Origin: Lentzea sp. NBRC 105346
GTDB taxonomy: Bacteria > Actinomycetota > Actinomycetes > Mycobacteriales > Pseudonocardiaceae
DNA: 64,000 nucleotides
Assembly (NCBI RefSeq): GCF_030269605.1
Contig: NZ_BSTQ01000023.1
Location: 1-64,000 of the forward strand
Direction of reading: 5' to 3'
Shown here: positions 8,092-18,700 of the stretch, in pieces
Layout of the letters: each line of letters opens with the position of its first letter
How positions within the stretch are numbered: position 1 is the first letter of the stretch
Program-made: the position numbers and the translations under genes
The notes under the pieces: generated by a model
Told to the model about the DNA's origin: nothing
Seen by the model: only the letters and a program-made list of their open reading frames with translations
Database searches by the model: none

Positions 8092-11000
8092 GTGAAGAGA
8101 TTGCTGTCCACAGTGGTCACGACCGCGCTCGTCGCCGGAGTAGCCCTGTTCGGTGCCGCCGCGACAGCGGTCGCCGCACAAGATCCGCCGGCCGGCTGTG
8201 TCGGCGGCGTCCTGTCCAATCCGAGCGTCGACCAGACGACGACGGGATCCGAGGGCGGCGCGCCGACCGGTTACACCTTCGTCCCCGCGGCCAACGTGCC
8301 GAGCGGGACGCCGAACAGCAAGAAGCCTCGGCTGTACACGGACGACACCTACACCCAGGACGGCTCCTTCTACGCGCTGATCGCCACGCCGGACAACCAG
8401 GTGTCCATGGCGTACGAGGAGGCGCCCGCGATCCCCGGCGGCGTCTACGACCTCTCGGTGTGGACCGGCACGCACGACACCGGCCAGGACAACATCACCG
8501 GCATCAAGTTCTACGACGCCAACGGTGTCCAGGTTGGACAGACCTACAGCCAGCAGGTCACCCACGACGTCGACGACGACCGGAAGCTCGGCCGGCAGAA
8601 CCTGTACGGCATGGTGGCGCCCGCGAACGCCGCCAAGGTCCGGTTCTACGCCCAGACCAACTTCAACTGGATCAAGTGGGACTGCGTGTACCTCCGCGTC
8701 TCCGCCTACACCATCCTGAAGGAGGTGCAGGACCCCGCGACCGGCAACTGGCTGGACGCCGACGCCGTCGCGGGTTCGCCGGGCAGCAACAACCCGGCGC
8801 CGGCCGCGATCCCGGCCGGTGGCACGGCCAACTACCGGATCACGGTGAAGAACGTCGGCACCGAACAGCTGACCGGAATCACCGTCAACGATCCGTGGTG
8901 CACCGCGGGACTCGACACAGCCGCGTTCTCGTTGAACGGCGGCGCGAGCAAGGTGCTCACCTGCAGCCACGCAGGGGTACAGGTAGCGGACAGCGGGCAC
9001 ATCAACACGGCGACCGCGTCGAACGTGAAGTACTGGAACGGAAATCTGCCCAACAAGTCCGAGACCGCCGCGATCACGGTGACCCCGCCGCCCGCGAACA
9101 ACAAGGTCGGCGACTACGTCTGGGTGGACACCAACAACAACGGTCTGCAGGACGATGGCGAGCCCGGCGTCCCGAACGTCACGGTGAAGCTGAGCGACGG
9201 CAAGACCACGACCACGGACGCGAACGGCAAGTACCTGTTCGACCAGCTGCCGGACGGCAAGTACTCCGTCTGCTTCGACCTCGGCACTCTGTCCGGCCAG
9301 TACGCCGGGTACGTGCCGACCAAGCCGGACGCGGGTGACGACGCCAAGGACTCCGACGCGGACGCGAAGGGCTGCACGCCGGAGACGACGCTGGGGCCGG
9401 ACAAGCGCGAGGACCTGACGCTCGACCTGGGCATCGTGCCGCCGGTCAACAACAAGGTCGGCGACTACGTCTGGGTCGACAACAACCGCAACGGTCTGCA
9501 GGACGCCGACGAGCCGGGTGTCGACGGCGTGCCGGTGAAGCTGAGCACCGGCGCGACCACGACGACCGCGCAGGGCGGCAAGTACCTGTTCGACAAGCTG
9601 CCCGACGGCAAGTACTCCGTCTGCTTCGACCTGAAGAACCTTCCGGCGCAGTACGCGGGTTACCTCGCGACGAAGCCTGATGCGGGCGACGACACCAAGG
9701 ACTCCGATGCGAATGCCGACGGCTGCACGCCGGAGACGACGCTCGGACCGGACAAGCGCGAGGACATGACCCTCGACGCCGGTATCCGCCCGCCGAACCG
9801 CCTCGGTGACTTCGTGTGGGTGGACAACAACCGCAACGGTCTGCAGGACGCGGACGAGCCCGGCGTTCCCGATGTGACCGTCAAGCTGAACACCGGCGCG
9901 ACGACGAAGACGGACGCGAACGGCAAGTACATCTTCGAGAAGCTGCCGGACGCGACCTACACGGTCTGCTTCGACCTGGCCAACCTGCCCGCGCAGTACG
10001 CGGGTTACCTGGCCACGAAGCCGGACGCGGGATCCGACGACGCAAAGGACTCGGACGCCGGAGCCGACGGCTGCGCGCCCGCGACGTCGCTCGGCCCGGA
10101 GAAGCCCGAGGACCTGACGCTCGACGCGGGTATCCGGCCGCCGAACAAGCTCGGCGACTACGTGTGGATCGACACCAACAAGAACGGTCTGCAGGACGAC
10201 GGCGAACCGCCGGTGCCCGGCGTGACCGTGAAGCTCGGTGACAAGACCACGACCACCGACGCGCAGGGCAAGTACGTCTTCGACAAGCTGCCCGACGGCG
10301 ACTACACGGTCTGCTTCGACCTGAAGGCGTTGCCGCAGCAGTACGCGGACTACGTTGCCACGAAGACGAATGCGGGAGATGACGCCAAGGACTCCGACGC
10401 CGACCCGGCCACGGGTTGCGCGCCGAAGACCACGCTCGGCATCGACAACCCGGAGGACCTGACCATCGACCTCGGTCTGGTTCCGCCGGTGAACCGCCTC
10501 GGCGACTACGTGTGGGTGGATGTCAACAAGGACGGCTTGCAGGACGCCTCTGACATCCCGGTCGAGGGTGTCACGGTCAAGCTGAACACCGGCGCGACCA
10601 CGACGACCGACGCACAGGGCAAGTACCTGTTCGACAACCTGCCCGACGGCTCGTACTCGGTGTGCTTCGACATCAAGAACCTGCCCGCGAAGTACGCGGA
10701 CTACGTGGTGACGAAGCAGAACGCCGGTGACGACGCCAAGGACAGTGACGCGGACCCGGCCACGGGCTGCACGGCGACCACGACGCTGGGCGTCGGCAAG
10801 CGTGAGGACCTGACGCTCGACCTGGGTCTCGTCGCGCCGCCGAACAAGCTCGGCGACTACGTGTGGGTCGACCTCAACAAGAACGGTGTGCAGGACAACG
10901 GCGAACCCGGTGTCCCGAACGTGCCGGTCAAGCTGAGCGACGGCAAGACCACGACCACCGACGCCAACGGCAAGTACGTGTTCGACAACCTGCCGGACGG

Positions 11001-12354
11001 CAAGTACTCGGTGTGCTTCGGACCGATGCCCGCGCAGTACGCGGACTTCCAGTTCACCAAGCCCAATGCGGGTGACGACGGGGTGGACTCGGACGCCGAC
11101 CCGGCGACCGGGTGCACGCCGGAGGTCGAGTTGGGTGTCGGCAAGCGGGAGAACCTGACGCTCGACGCGGGTATCTCGGCCCCGGTGAACCGCCTCGGCG
11201 ACTACGTGTGGGTGGACAGCAACAAGAACGGCCTGCAGGACGCCGGCGAGAAGCCGGTGCCCGGTATGCCGGTCAAGCTGAACACCGGCCAGTCGACGAC
11301 GACGGACGCCGGCGGCAAGTACCTCTTCGAGGACCTGCCGGACGGCACGTACACCGTCTGCTTCGGACCGATGCCAAAGGACTACGCCGACTACGCGTTC
11401 ACCAAGCCGAACGCGGGCGATGACACCAAGGACTCCGACGCCGACGACAAGGGTTGCGCGGAGCCGGTCACGCTGGGCGTGGGCAAGCGGGAGAACCTGA
11501 CCGTCGACGCCGGCATCGTGGCGCCGCCGAACAGGATCGGTGACCTGGTGTGGTTCGACAAGAACCGCAACGGGCTCCAGGACGACGGCGAGCCCGGCGT
11601 CCCCGGTGTCACCGTGAAGCTCAGCGACGGCACCACCACGAAGACCGACGCCGACGGCCGGTACCTGTTCCCGGACATCCCGGACGGCACCTACAAGGTG
11701 TGCTTCGACATGAACGCACTGCCAGGTGAGTACGCCGGGTACCTCGCGACGAAGCCCAACGCCGGCGACGACGCCAGGGACTCCGATGTGGACGGTGCGA
11801 CCGGGTGCACGCCGCCGGTGACGGTCGGTGTGGGCAAGCGGGAGAACCTGACCCTGGATCTCGGCATCGTGCCGCCGACGAACCGCCTCGGCGACTTCGT
11901 CTGGTACGACGACAACTCCAACGGGATCCAGGACCCGAAGGAGCCCGGTGTGCCGAACCTGCCGGTGTACCTGCAGGACGGCAACGGCAAGCCGGTTGCG
12001 TCCACCAAGACCGACTCCGACGGCAAGTACCTGTTCACCGACCTGCCCGACGGTGAGTACAAGGTCTGCTTCAACGCCGACCCGAGGTCGGGCCTGGTGG
12101 CCGGTCGCAAGCTGACCAAGGCCAACGTGGGCGAGGACGGCCGCGACTCCGACGCCGACCCAGCGACCGGATGCACGCCGGTCGTCAAGCTCGGCAAGGA
12201 CAAGCGGGTGGACCTGACGCTCGACGCGGGTCTGCTGCCCAAGCCGCTCGCCGCCACGGGCGCGTCGGTCTGGGGCCTCCTCGCGGCGGGGCTCGCCCTG
12301 CTGCTGGGTGGTGCGGCTCTGGTCCTGACGGGACGTCGCCGCCGCGAGTCCTGA
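8092..12354 (+). CDS. giant SdrD_B-repeat surface protein A, LAxTG-anchored
   Basis: 1420 residues. Sec signal peptide 1-29 (cleavage likely after AVAA). An N-terminal globular domain (about 30-225) resembles carbohydrate-binding beta-sandwiches. A DUF11-type domain follows (about 226-335, NYRITVKNVGTEQLTGITVN). Then come nine SdrD_B/Cna-B-like repeats of about 115-120 residues, each opening N-[KR]-x-G-D-x-V-W-x-D-x-N-x-[ND]-G-x-Q-D. The C-terminus has a sorting signal LAATG, a hydrophobic segment and GRRRRES, as for actinobacterial class E sortase substrates. Each repeat carries two cysteines (VCF and GC), suggesting one disulfide, and an Asp-rich loop suited to calcium. Start: GTG with GGAG seven bases upstream; the in-frame ATG at 8008 lacks this. 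No sortase gene lies in the window. Confidence 0.88.
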   Translation: MKRLLSTVVTTALVAGVALFGAAATAVAAQDPPAGCVGGVLSNPSVDQTTTGSEGGAPTGYTFVPAANVPSGTPNSKKPRLYTDDTYTQDGSFYALIATPDNQVSMAYEEAPAIPGGVYDLSVWTGTHDTGQDNITGIKFYDANGVQVGQTYSQQVTHDVDDDRKLGRQNLYGMVAPANAAKVRFYAQTNFNWIKWDCVYLRVSAYTILKEVQDPATGNWLDADAVAGSPGSNNPAPAAIPAGGTANYRITVKNVGTEQLTGITVNDPWCTAGLDTAAFSLNGGASKVLTCSHAGVQVADSGHINTATASNVKYWNGNLPNKSETAAITVTPPPANNKVGDYVWVDTNNNGLQDDGEPGVPNVTVKLSDGKTTTTDANGKYLFDQLPDGKYSVCFDLGTLSGQYAGYVPTKPDAGDDAKDSDADAKGCTPETTLGPDKREDLTLDLGIVPPVNNKVGDYVWVDNNRNGLQDADEPGVDGVPVKLSTGATTTTAQGGKYLFDKLPDGKYSVCFDLKNLPAQYAGYLATKPDAGDDTKDSDANADGCTPETTLGPDKREDMTLDAGIRPPNRLGDFVWVDNNRNGLQDADEPGVPDVTVKLNTGATTKTDANGKYIFEKLPDATYTVCFDLANLPAQYAGYLATKPDAGSDDAKDSDAGADGCAPATSLGPEKPEDLTLDAGIRPPNKLGDYVWIDTNKNGLQDDGEPPVPGVTVKLGDKTTTTDAQGKYVFDKLPDGDYTVCFDLKALPQQYADYVATKTNAGDDAKDSDADPATGCAPKTTLGIDNPEDLTIDLGLVPPVNRLGDYVWVDVNKDGLQDASDIPVEGVTVKLNTGATTTTDAQGKYLFDNLPDGSYSVCFDIKNLPAKYADYVVTKQNAGDDAKDSDADPATGCTATTTLGVGKREDLTLDLGLVAPPNKLGDYVWVDLNKNGVQDNGEPGVPNVPVKLSDGKTTTTDANGKYVFDNLPDGKYSVCFGPMPAQYADFQFTKPNAGDDGVDSDADPATGCTPEVELGVGKRENLTLDAGISAPVNRLGDYVWVDSNKNGLQDAGEKPVPGMPVKLNTGQSTTTDAGGKYLFEDLPDGTYTVCFGPMPKDYADYAFTKPNAGDDTKDSDADDKGCAEPVTLGVGKRENLTVDAGIVAPPNRIGDLVWFDKNRNGLQDDGEPGVPGVTVKLSDGTTTKTDADGRYLFPDIPDGTYKVCFDMNALPGEYAGYLATKPNAGDDARDSDVDGATGCTPPVTVGVGKRENLTLDLGIVPPTNRLGDFVWYDDNSNGIQDPKEPGVPNLPVYLQDGNGKPVASTKTDSDGKYLFTDLPDGEYKVCFNADPRSGLVAGRKLTKANVGEDGRDSDADPATGCTPVVKLGKDKRVDLTLDAGLLPKPLAATGASVWGLLAAGLALLLGGAALVLTGRRRRES
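9101..12237 (+). repeat. nine tandem SdrD_B repeats in protein A
   Basis: In-frame units of about 340-360 bp start near 9101, 9454, 9796, 10144, 10495, 10846, 11191, 11527 and 11881. Units 3-5 end in GIRPP, GLVPPV and GLVAPP. Units 6-9 match units 9-12 of protein B one-to-one by their linkers (GISAPV, then variable, then GIVPP/GIVSP, then GLLPKP). Confidence 0.85.
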
Positions 12355-12362
12355 TGTAGGTG

Positions 12363-12413
12363 CCGTCATGGCCACCTTCACGGACCTCAGGTCCGTGAAG
12401 GTGGCCATAACGG
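12363..12413. repeat. GGCCACC palindrome, copy 1 (AGGTCC loop type)
   Basis: A 51-bp palindrome centred on 12388, nine bases after the stop of surface protein A. Arms begin CCGTCATGGCCACCTTCAC and close through GGACCT-C-AGGTCC. There is one C/A mismatch near the base of the stem. It probably terminates transcription of the surface-protein gene, although no U-tract longer than TCTTCTC follows. Confidence 0.8.
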
Positions 12414-12718
12414 TCTTCTCACCCGAACGGTGGGCACCGGCGTGGGTGAGTGTCCACTGTGTACTCGCGGGTTGGCGACTCTCCGTTGATGACGACGCCG
12501 CTAATGTGTGGCGTGTCGATCGGACATATCGCACTCTCATTTACGGAATGTGGTTATTGCTTGTGGTAAACGGGTGGGTTTGAGGCAGTTAATTCACCCG
12601 TTGTAGTGACAATGCGTTATCCCTCAGTGATCGCGAACCTTCGATAGTGCAAATAAAGTGTCGTTTTGCGAAATTCCCGCAGTGAGTCCCCGTCCTGCTG
12701 CACAAGGAGCGTCTTCTC
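12414..12718 (+). promoter_or_regulatory. AT-rich leader/promoter region of surface protein B
   Basis: 305 bases without a gene between the palindrome and the second surface-protein gene. Composition drops well below the local GC level around 12535-12670 (for example CTCATTTACGGAATGTGG and GCAAATAAAGTG). It ends with AAGGAG at 12704-12709, nine bases before the GTG. A promoter is expected here; no exact -35/-10 pair is claimed. Confidence 0.5.
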
Positions 12719-15700
12719 GTGAAACGACCACTTGCCGCCGCGCTGGCAGCCTTGGTGGCCGCCTCGTCCGCGGTGGCGATGCCCGTCCAAGCGAACGCCG
12801 GACCAGGCGACGGCACGCTGACTGTCAAAGTCGTGCGTGACGTCAACGGCAACGGGACGTACGAGCAGGCGCTCGAGGTGGGTGTCGCCGGCGCGAGCGT
12901 GCTCGTGACAGACCCCGCGGGCGCCACCGCGGCCGGCACCACCGACGCCGCCGGTTCGGTGGCCGTCGGCCTCGGCTCGGTCACCGGCGGCAAGTACCGG
13001 GTGCAGGTCAGCCCGCCCGCCGGCAGTGTCCTGCAGCCCGCCCCCGCGGGCGCGGGGCTCGAGAGCAACACGATGTTCGTGGACGTCTCCGGCGGCAAGA
13101 ACGTCACCGTCACCACGGGCCTGTGGAACCCCGCCGATTACTGCCAGGCCAACCCGACCCTGGTCACCGCCTGCCAGCGCGCCACCCGCAAGCGCGACGG
13201 CAGCAGCAACGTGGACAACGGTTCGCGCTCGCTGGTGAGCTTCCCGTTCACCCAGCGCGGCGACGCCGACGCGACGCAGATCGCGAACCAGGGCCAGACC
13301 GGCTCGGTCTACGGCATCGGCTACCGCAAGCAGGACAAGCGGATCTTCTCCGCCGCGTTGGCCAAGCGGCTCACCAACTACGGTCCCGCCGGACCGGGTG
13401 GCATCTACGTGACCCCTGCGGGCGGTGGTGCCACGACGACGTTCGCCACCGTGCCCAACGCGGGCACCGGTGCGCATAACCACGGCACCAACTTCGACGG
13501 GCCGTTCTTCCCGTTCGTCGGCAAGCAGGCGCTCGGTGACCTCGACGTCACCGAGGACGGCAGCGAGCTCTACGTCGTCAACCTGAACGACAAGAAGCTC
13601 TACGCCTACGACGCGACCGGCGCGACCGCCAGTGCCCCCAAGGGTTCCTGGGCGATCCCCGGCACCGCGTGCGCCAACGCCGCCGACTGGCGGCCGGGCG
13701 CGCTCGGCATCCGCGACGGCAAGATCTACGTCGGTGGTGTCTGCTCGGCGCAGTCGTCCCGCAACGTCGCCGACCTCAAGGCGGTCGTGATGACGTTCGC
13801 CGGTGGCACGTTCAGCGCGCCGGTGCTCGCCAAGACGCTGAACTTCCAGCGCGGCATGGCCAAGGAAACCCGGCCGAACAGCAACAAGTGGTACCCCTGG
13901 ACGGACAACTGGGACCAGACCGAGGTCGACGACAAGCACGAGACCTACCCGTCGCCGTTCCTGACCGACATCGGCATCGAGAACGACGGCGACCTGGTCC
14001 TCGACTTCCGCGACCGGTTCGGCGACCAGGGTGGCTACAAGATCCCCGCGCCGGACGGCTCCGGCGGCGAGCACGAGACCATGACCGGCGGTGACCTCAA
14101 CCGGGCGTGCCTCGTCAACGGCGCCTTCGTCTGGGAGGGCACCTCTGCGGCCTGCCCGGACAACCAGACCGCCTCCAACGGCGGCAGCGAGCCCGCCAGC
14201 GTGGTCGAGTACTACCCCGGTGAGTTCTACGCGAACTCGGAAGGCCTCGGTCAGCACCAGGAGACCTCGCAGGGTGGTCTCGCGCTGGTCTACGGCCAGC
14301 AGCGGATGCCCGCGATCGTTCTCGACCCGGTGGCCGTGCGGTCCGGCGGTGTCGGCTGGTTCGATCGCACCACGGGTGACATGCAGAACCCGCAGCACAG
14401 CAACAGCTACCAGATCTCCAAGCTGGAGAACGACCCCGAGGGCTGGGGCAAGGCGAACGGCCTCGGCGACCTCGAGGCGCTGTGCGACCTGGCCCCGGTG
14501 CAGATCGGTAACCGCGTCTGGTTCGACACCGACGGCGACGGCATCCAGGACGGCGACGAGCCCGCGGTCGCGGGTGTGAAGGTCACCGCCACGCCGTGTG
14601 CCGGTGGTGCCGCACTGGGCACGAAGACCACGAACGCCAAGGGTGAGTACTACTTCGGCGCCGCGGACGGTCTGAAGGCCGAGACCTGTTACAACCTCGC
14701 CTTCGACTACAGCGCGGTGAACACGGCGACACTGCCGGGCGCTCCGGCCGCGGCCGATCTCAAGTGGACGGTCAAGGAGGCCGGGCCCGACCGGGTTCCG
14801 GACTCCAATGTGGACGCCGCGGGCAAGGCCTCGGTGACCACCGGCAAGGCCGGCACCGCCGACCACACCATCGACGCCGGCATCGTCGCGAAGATCACCA
14901 ACAAGCTCGGTGACTTCGTGTGGATCGACACGAACCGCAACGACGTGCAGGACTCCGGTGAGCCGGGCGTCCAGGGCGTGACCGTGGTGCTCAAGGACGG
15001 CAGCGGCAACCCGATCGGATCGCCGAAGCAGACCGACGCCTCCGGCAAGTACCTGTTCGACCAGCTCGCGGACGGCACCTACAAGGTGTGCTTCGACCTG
15101 TCGACGCTGCCCGCGCAGTACGCCGGGTACGTCTACACGACGAAGGACGCACCGAGCGACGACGCCAAGGACTCCGACGCCGATCCGGCGGACGGCTGTA
15201 CGCCGCCGACGACGCTCGGGCCGCAGAAGCGCGAGGACCTGACGCTCGACGCGGGTCTCGTGCCGCCGAACAACAAGCTCGGCGACTACACGTGGGTCGA
15301 CAACAACCGCAACGGCCTGCAGGACGACGGCGAACCGCCGGTGCCCGGCGTGACCGTCACGCTGAAGGACGGCACGGGCGCCACGGTCGGCTCGCCGAAG
15401 ACGACGGACGCGCAAGGCAAGTACCTGTTCGACCAGCTGCCGGACGGCACCTACCAGGTGTGCTTCGACTTCTCGACCGCACCGGCCGAGTTCCAGGACT
15501 ACCTGCTGACGAAGCCGAACGCCGGCGATGACGCGAAGGACTCCGACGCCGATCCGGCGACGAAGTGCAGCGCCACCACCACACTCGGCCCGAACAAGCG
15601 TGAGGACCTCACGCTCGACGCGGGCATCCGGCCGCCGAACAAGCTCGGCGACTACGTGTGGATCGACACCAACAAGAACGGTCTGCAGGACGACGGCGAA

Positions 15701-18700
15701 CCGCCGGTGCCCGGTGTGACCGTGAAGCTGAGCGACGGCAAGACCACGACCACCGACGCGCAGGGCAAGTACGTCTTCGACAAGCTGCCCGACGGTGACT
15801 ACACGGTCTGCTTCGACATCGCGAACATGCCGGCCCCGGTGGCCGACTACCAGGTGACGAAGCCCGCCGCCGGCGACCCGGCCAAGGACTCCGACGCGGA
15901 CCCGGCCACGGGCTGCGCGCCGAAGACCACGCTGGGCATCGACAAGCCGGAGGATCTGACCATCGACATGGGTCTGATCCCGCCGGTGAACCGCCTCGGC
16001 GACTACGTGTGGATCGACGTCAACAAGGATGGTCTGCAGGACGGCTCGGACATCCCGGTCGAGGGCGTGACGGTGAAGCTGAACACCGGCGCGACCACGA
16101 AGACGGATGCCCAGGGCAAGTACCTGTTCACCGACCTGCCGGACGGCACCTACACGGTGTGCTTCGACATCGCGAACCTGCCGGACGCGGTGAAGGACTA
16201 CAAGGTCACCACGAAGGATGCCGGTGACGACGCCAAGGACTCCGACGCCGATCCGGCGACGGGTTGTGTGCCGCCCACGACGCTGGGCACCGGGAAGCGT
16301 GAGGACCTGACCCTCGACATGGGTCTGGTCTCCCCGCCGAACAAGCTCGGTGACTTCGTGTGGGTCGACGCCAACCGCAACGGTGTCCAGGACGCCGGCG
16401 AAGCGCCGGTGCCGGGTGTCTCGGTGACGTTGAAGGACGGCAGCGGCAACCCGGTCGGCCAGCCGGTCGTGACGGACGCGCAGGGCAAGTACCTGTTCGA
16501 CAACCTGCCGGACGGCACGTACTCGGTCTGCTTCGACATGGCGAAGCTGCCCGCGCCGTACACGGCGTACCTGCCGACGCGTCCGGACGCCGGTGGCGAC
16601 GACGCGAAGGACTCGGACGCGGGTGCCGACGGCTGCACGCCGCCGACCTCGCTCGGGTCGGCCAAGCGTGAGGACATCACGCTGGACGCGGGTATCCGGC
16701 CGCCGAACAAGCTGGGCGACTTCGTGTGGGTCGACACCAACAAGAACGGCATCCAGGATCCGGGCGAGCCGGGTGTGCCGGGTGTGACCGTGAAGGTGGG
16801 CGACAAGACCACCACCACGGACCCGAACGGCAAGTACGAGTTCCCGGACCTGCCGGACGGCGAGTACCAGGTGTGCTTCGACATCGCCAACATGCCCGCG
16901 CAGTACGCGGACTACCAGGTGACGAAGCCGAACGCCGGTGACGACGGTGTGGATTCGGACGCGGACCCGGCCACGGGCTGCGCGCCGAAGGTCACGTTGA
17001 ACGTGGACAAGCCGGAGGATCCGACGATCGACATGGGTCTGATCTCGCCGGTGAACCGCCTCGGTGACTACGTGTGGATCGACGTCAACAACGACGGTCT
17101 GCAGGACGCCACCGACAAGCCGGTCGAGGGCGTGACCGCCAAGCTGCTCGACGGGACGGGCAAGGAGCTCGGTACCACCAAGACCGACGCTTCGGGCAAG
17201 TACCTGTTCGACAACCTGGCGGACGGCACCTACAAGGTCTGCTTCGACCTCAAGGCGTTGCCGGCCGCGGTCGCCGACTACAAGGTGACCAAGCAGGACG
17301 CCGGTGACGACGCCAAGGACTCGGACGCGGGTGCGGACGGTTGCACGGCGACGACCACGCTCGGGACGGGCAAGCGTGAGGACCTGACGCTGGACATGGG
17401 TCTGGTCTCCCCGCCGAACCGCCTCGGTGACTACGTGTGGGTCGACACCAACAAGAACGGTGTGCAGGACTCCGGCGAGCCCGGTGTGCCCGGTGTTCCG
17501 GTCAAGTTGAGTGACGGCAAGACGACGGTTACCGACCCGCAGGGCAAGTACATCTTCGAGAACCTGCCCGACGGCAAGTACTCCGTGTGCTTCGGTCCGA
17601 TGCCGGCGCAGTACGCCGACTACCAGTACACGAAGCCCAACGCGGGCGACGACGGTGTGGACTCGGACGCCGATCCGGCGACCGGCTGCACGCCGGAGGT
17701 CGAGCTGGGCACCGGCAAGCGCGAGAACCTGACGCTCGACGCGGGTATCTCGGCCCCGGTGAACCGCCTCGGTGACTACGTGTGGATCGACGCCAACAAG
17801 AACGGGCTGCAGGACGCCGGTGAGAAGCCGGTGCCCGACGTGCCCGTGAAGCTGAGCAACGGCGCCACGACGAAGACGGACGCTTCCGGTAAGTACCTGT
17901 TCTCGGATCTTCCGGACGGGACTTACTCGGTCTGCTTCGGCCCGATGCCGGCGGCGGTCGCCGACTACACGTTCACCAAGCCGAACGCGGGCGCCGACGC
18001 GACCGACTCGGATGCCGATCCGGCCACCGGGTGCACGCTGACCACGACCCTCGGTGTGGGCAAGCGTGAGGACCTGACGCTGGACGCGGGCATTTTCGCG
18101 CCGGAGAACTACATCGGCGACCTGGTGTGGTCGGACAAGAACCGCAACGGTCTGCAGGATCCGGACGAGCCCGGCCTGCCGGGTGTGCCGGTGCGCCTGT
18201 ACGACCCGTCCGGCAAGCCGGTCGGCGACCCGGTGAAGACCGGGCCGGACGGCAAGTACGCGTTCGACGACATCCCGGACGGCACCTACAAGGTGTGCTT
18301 CGAGATGGGCGCGCTGCCTGGTGACTACGCCGGTTACCTCGCGACCAAGCCGAACGCGGGTGACGACGCGAAGGACTCCGATGTGGATCCGGCTTCCGGG
18401 TGCACGCCGCCGGTGACGGTCGGCGTGGGCAAGCGGGTCGACCACACCGTGGACCTGGGCATCGTCTCGCCGATGAACCGCGTTGGTGACTTCGTCTGGT
18501 ACGACGACAACTCCAACGGTCTGCAGGACCCCAACGAGCCGGGCGTGCCTGGTCTCCCGGTGTACCTGCAGGACGGCAACGGCAAGCCGGTGGCGTCCAC
18601 CAAGACCGACAAGGACGGCAAGTACCTGTTCACCGACCTGCCCGACGGTGAGTACAAGGTCTGCTTCAACGCCGATCCGAAGACGGGCCTGGTGGCCGGC

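Noticed and set aside
8047-12540. A 1497-residue leftward reading frame opposite surface protein A
   Set aside because: Shadow of strong GC3 bias in the true gene. It reads as Arg/Val/Gly-rich low-complexity sequence, has no signal or domain, and crosses the palindrome.
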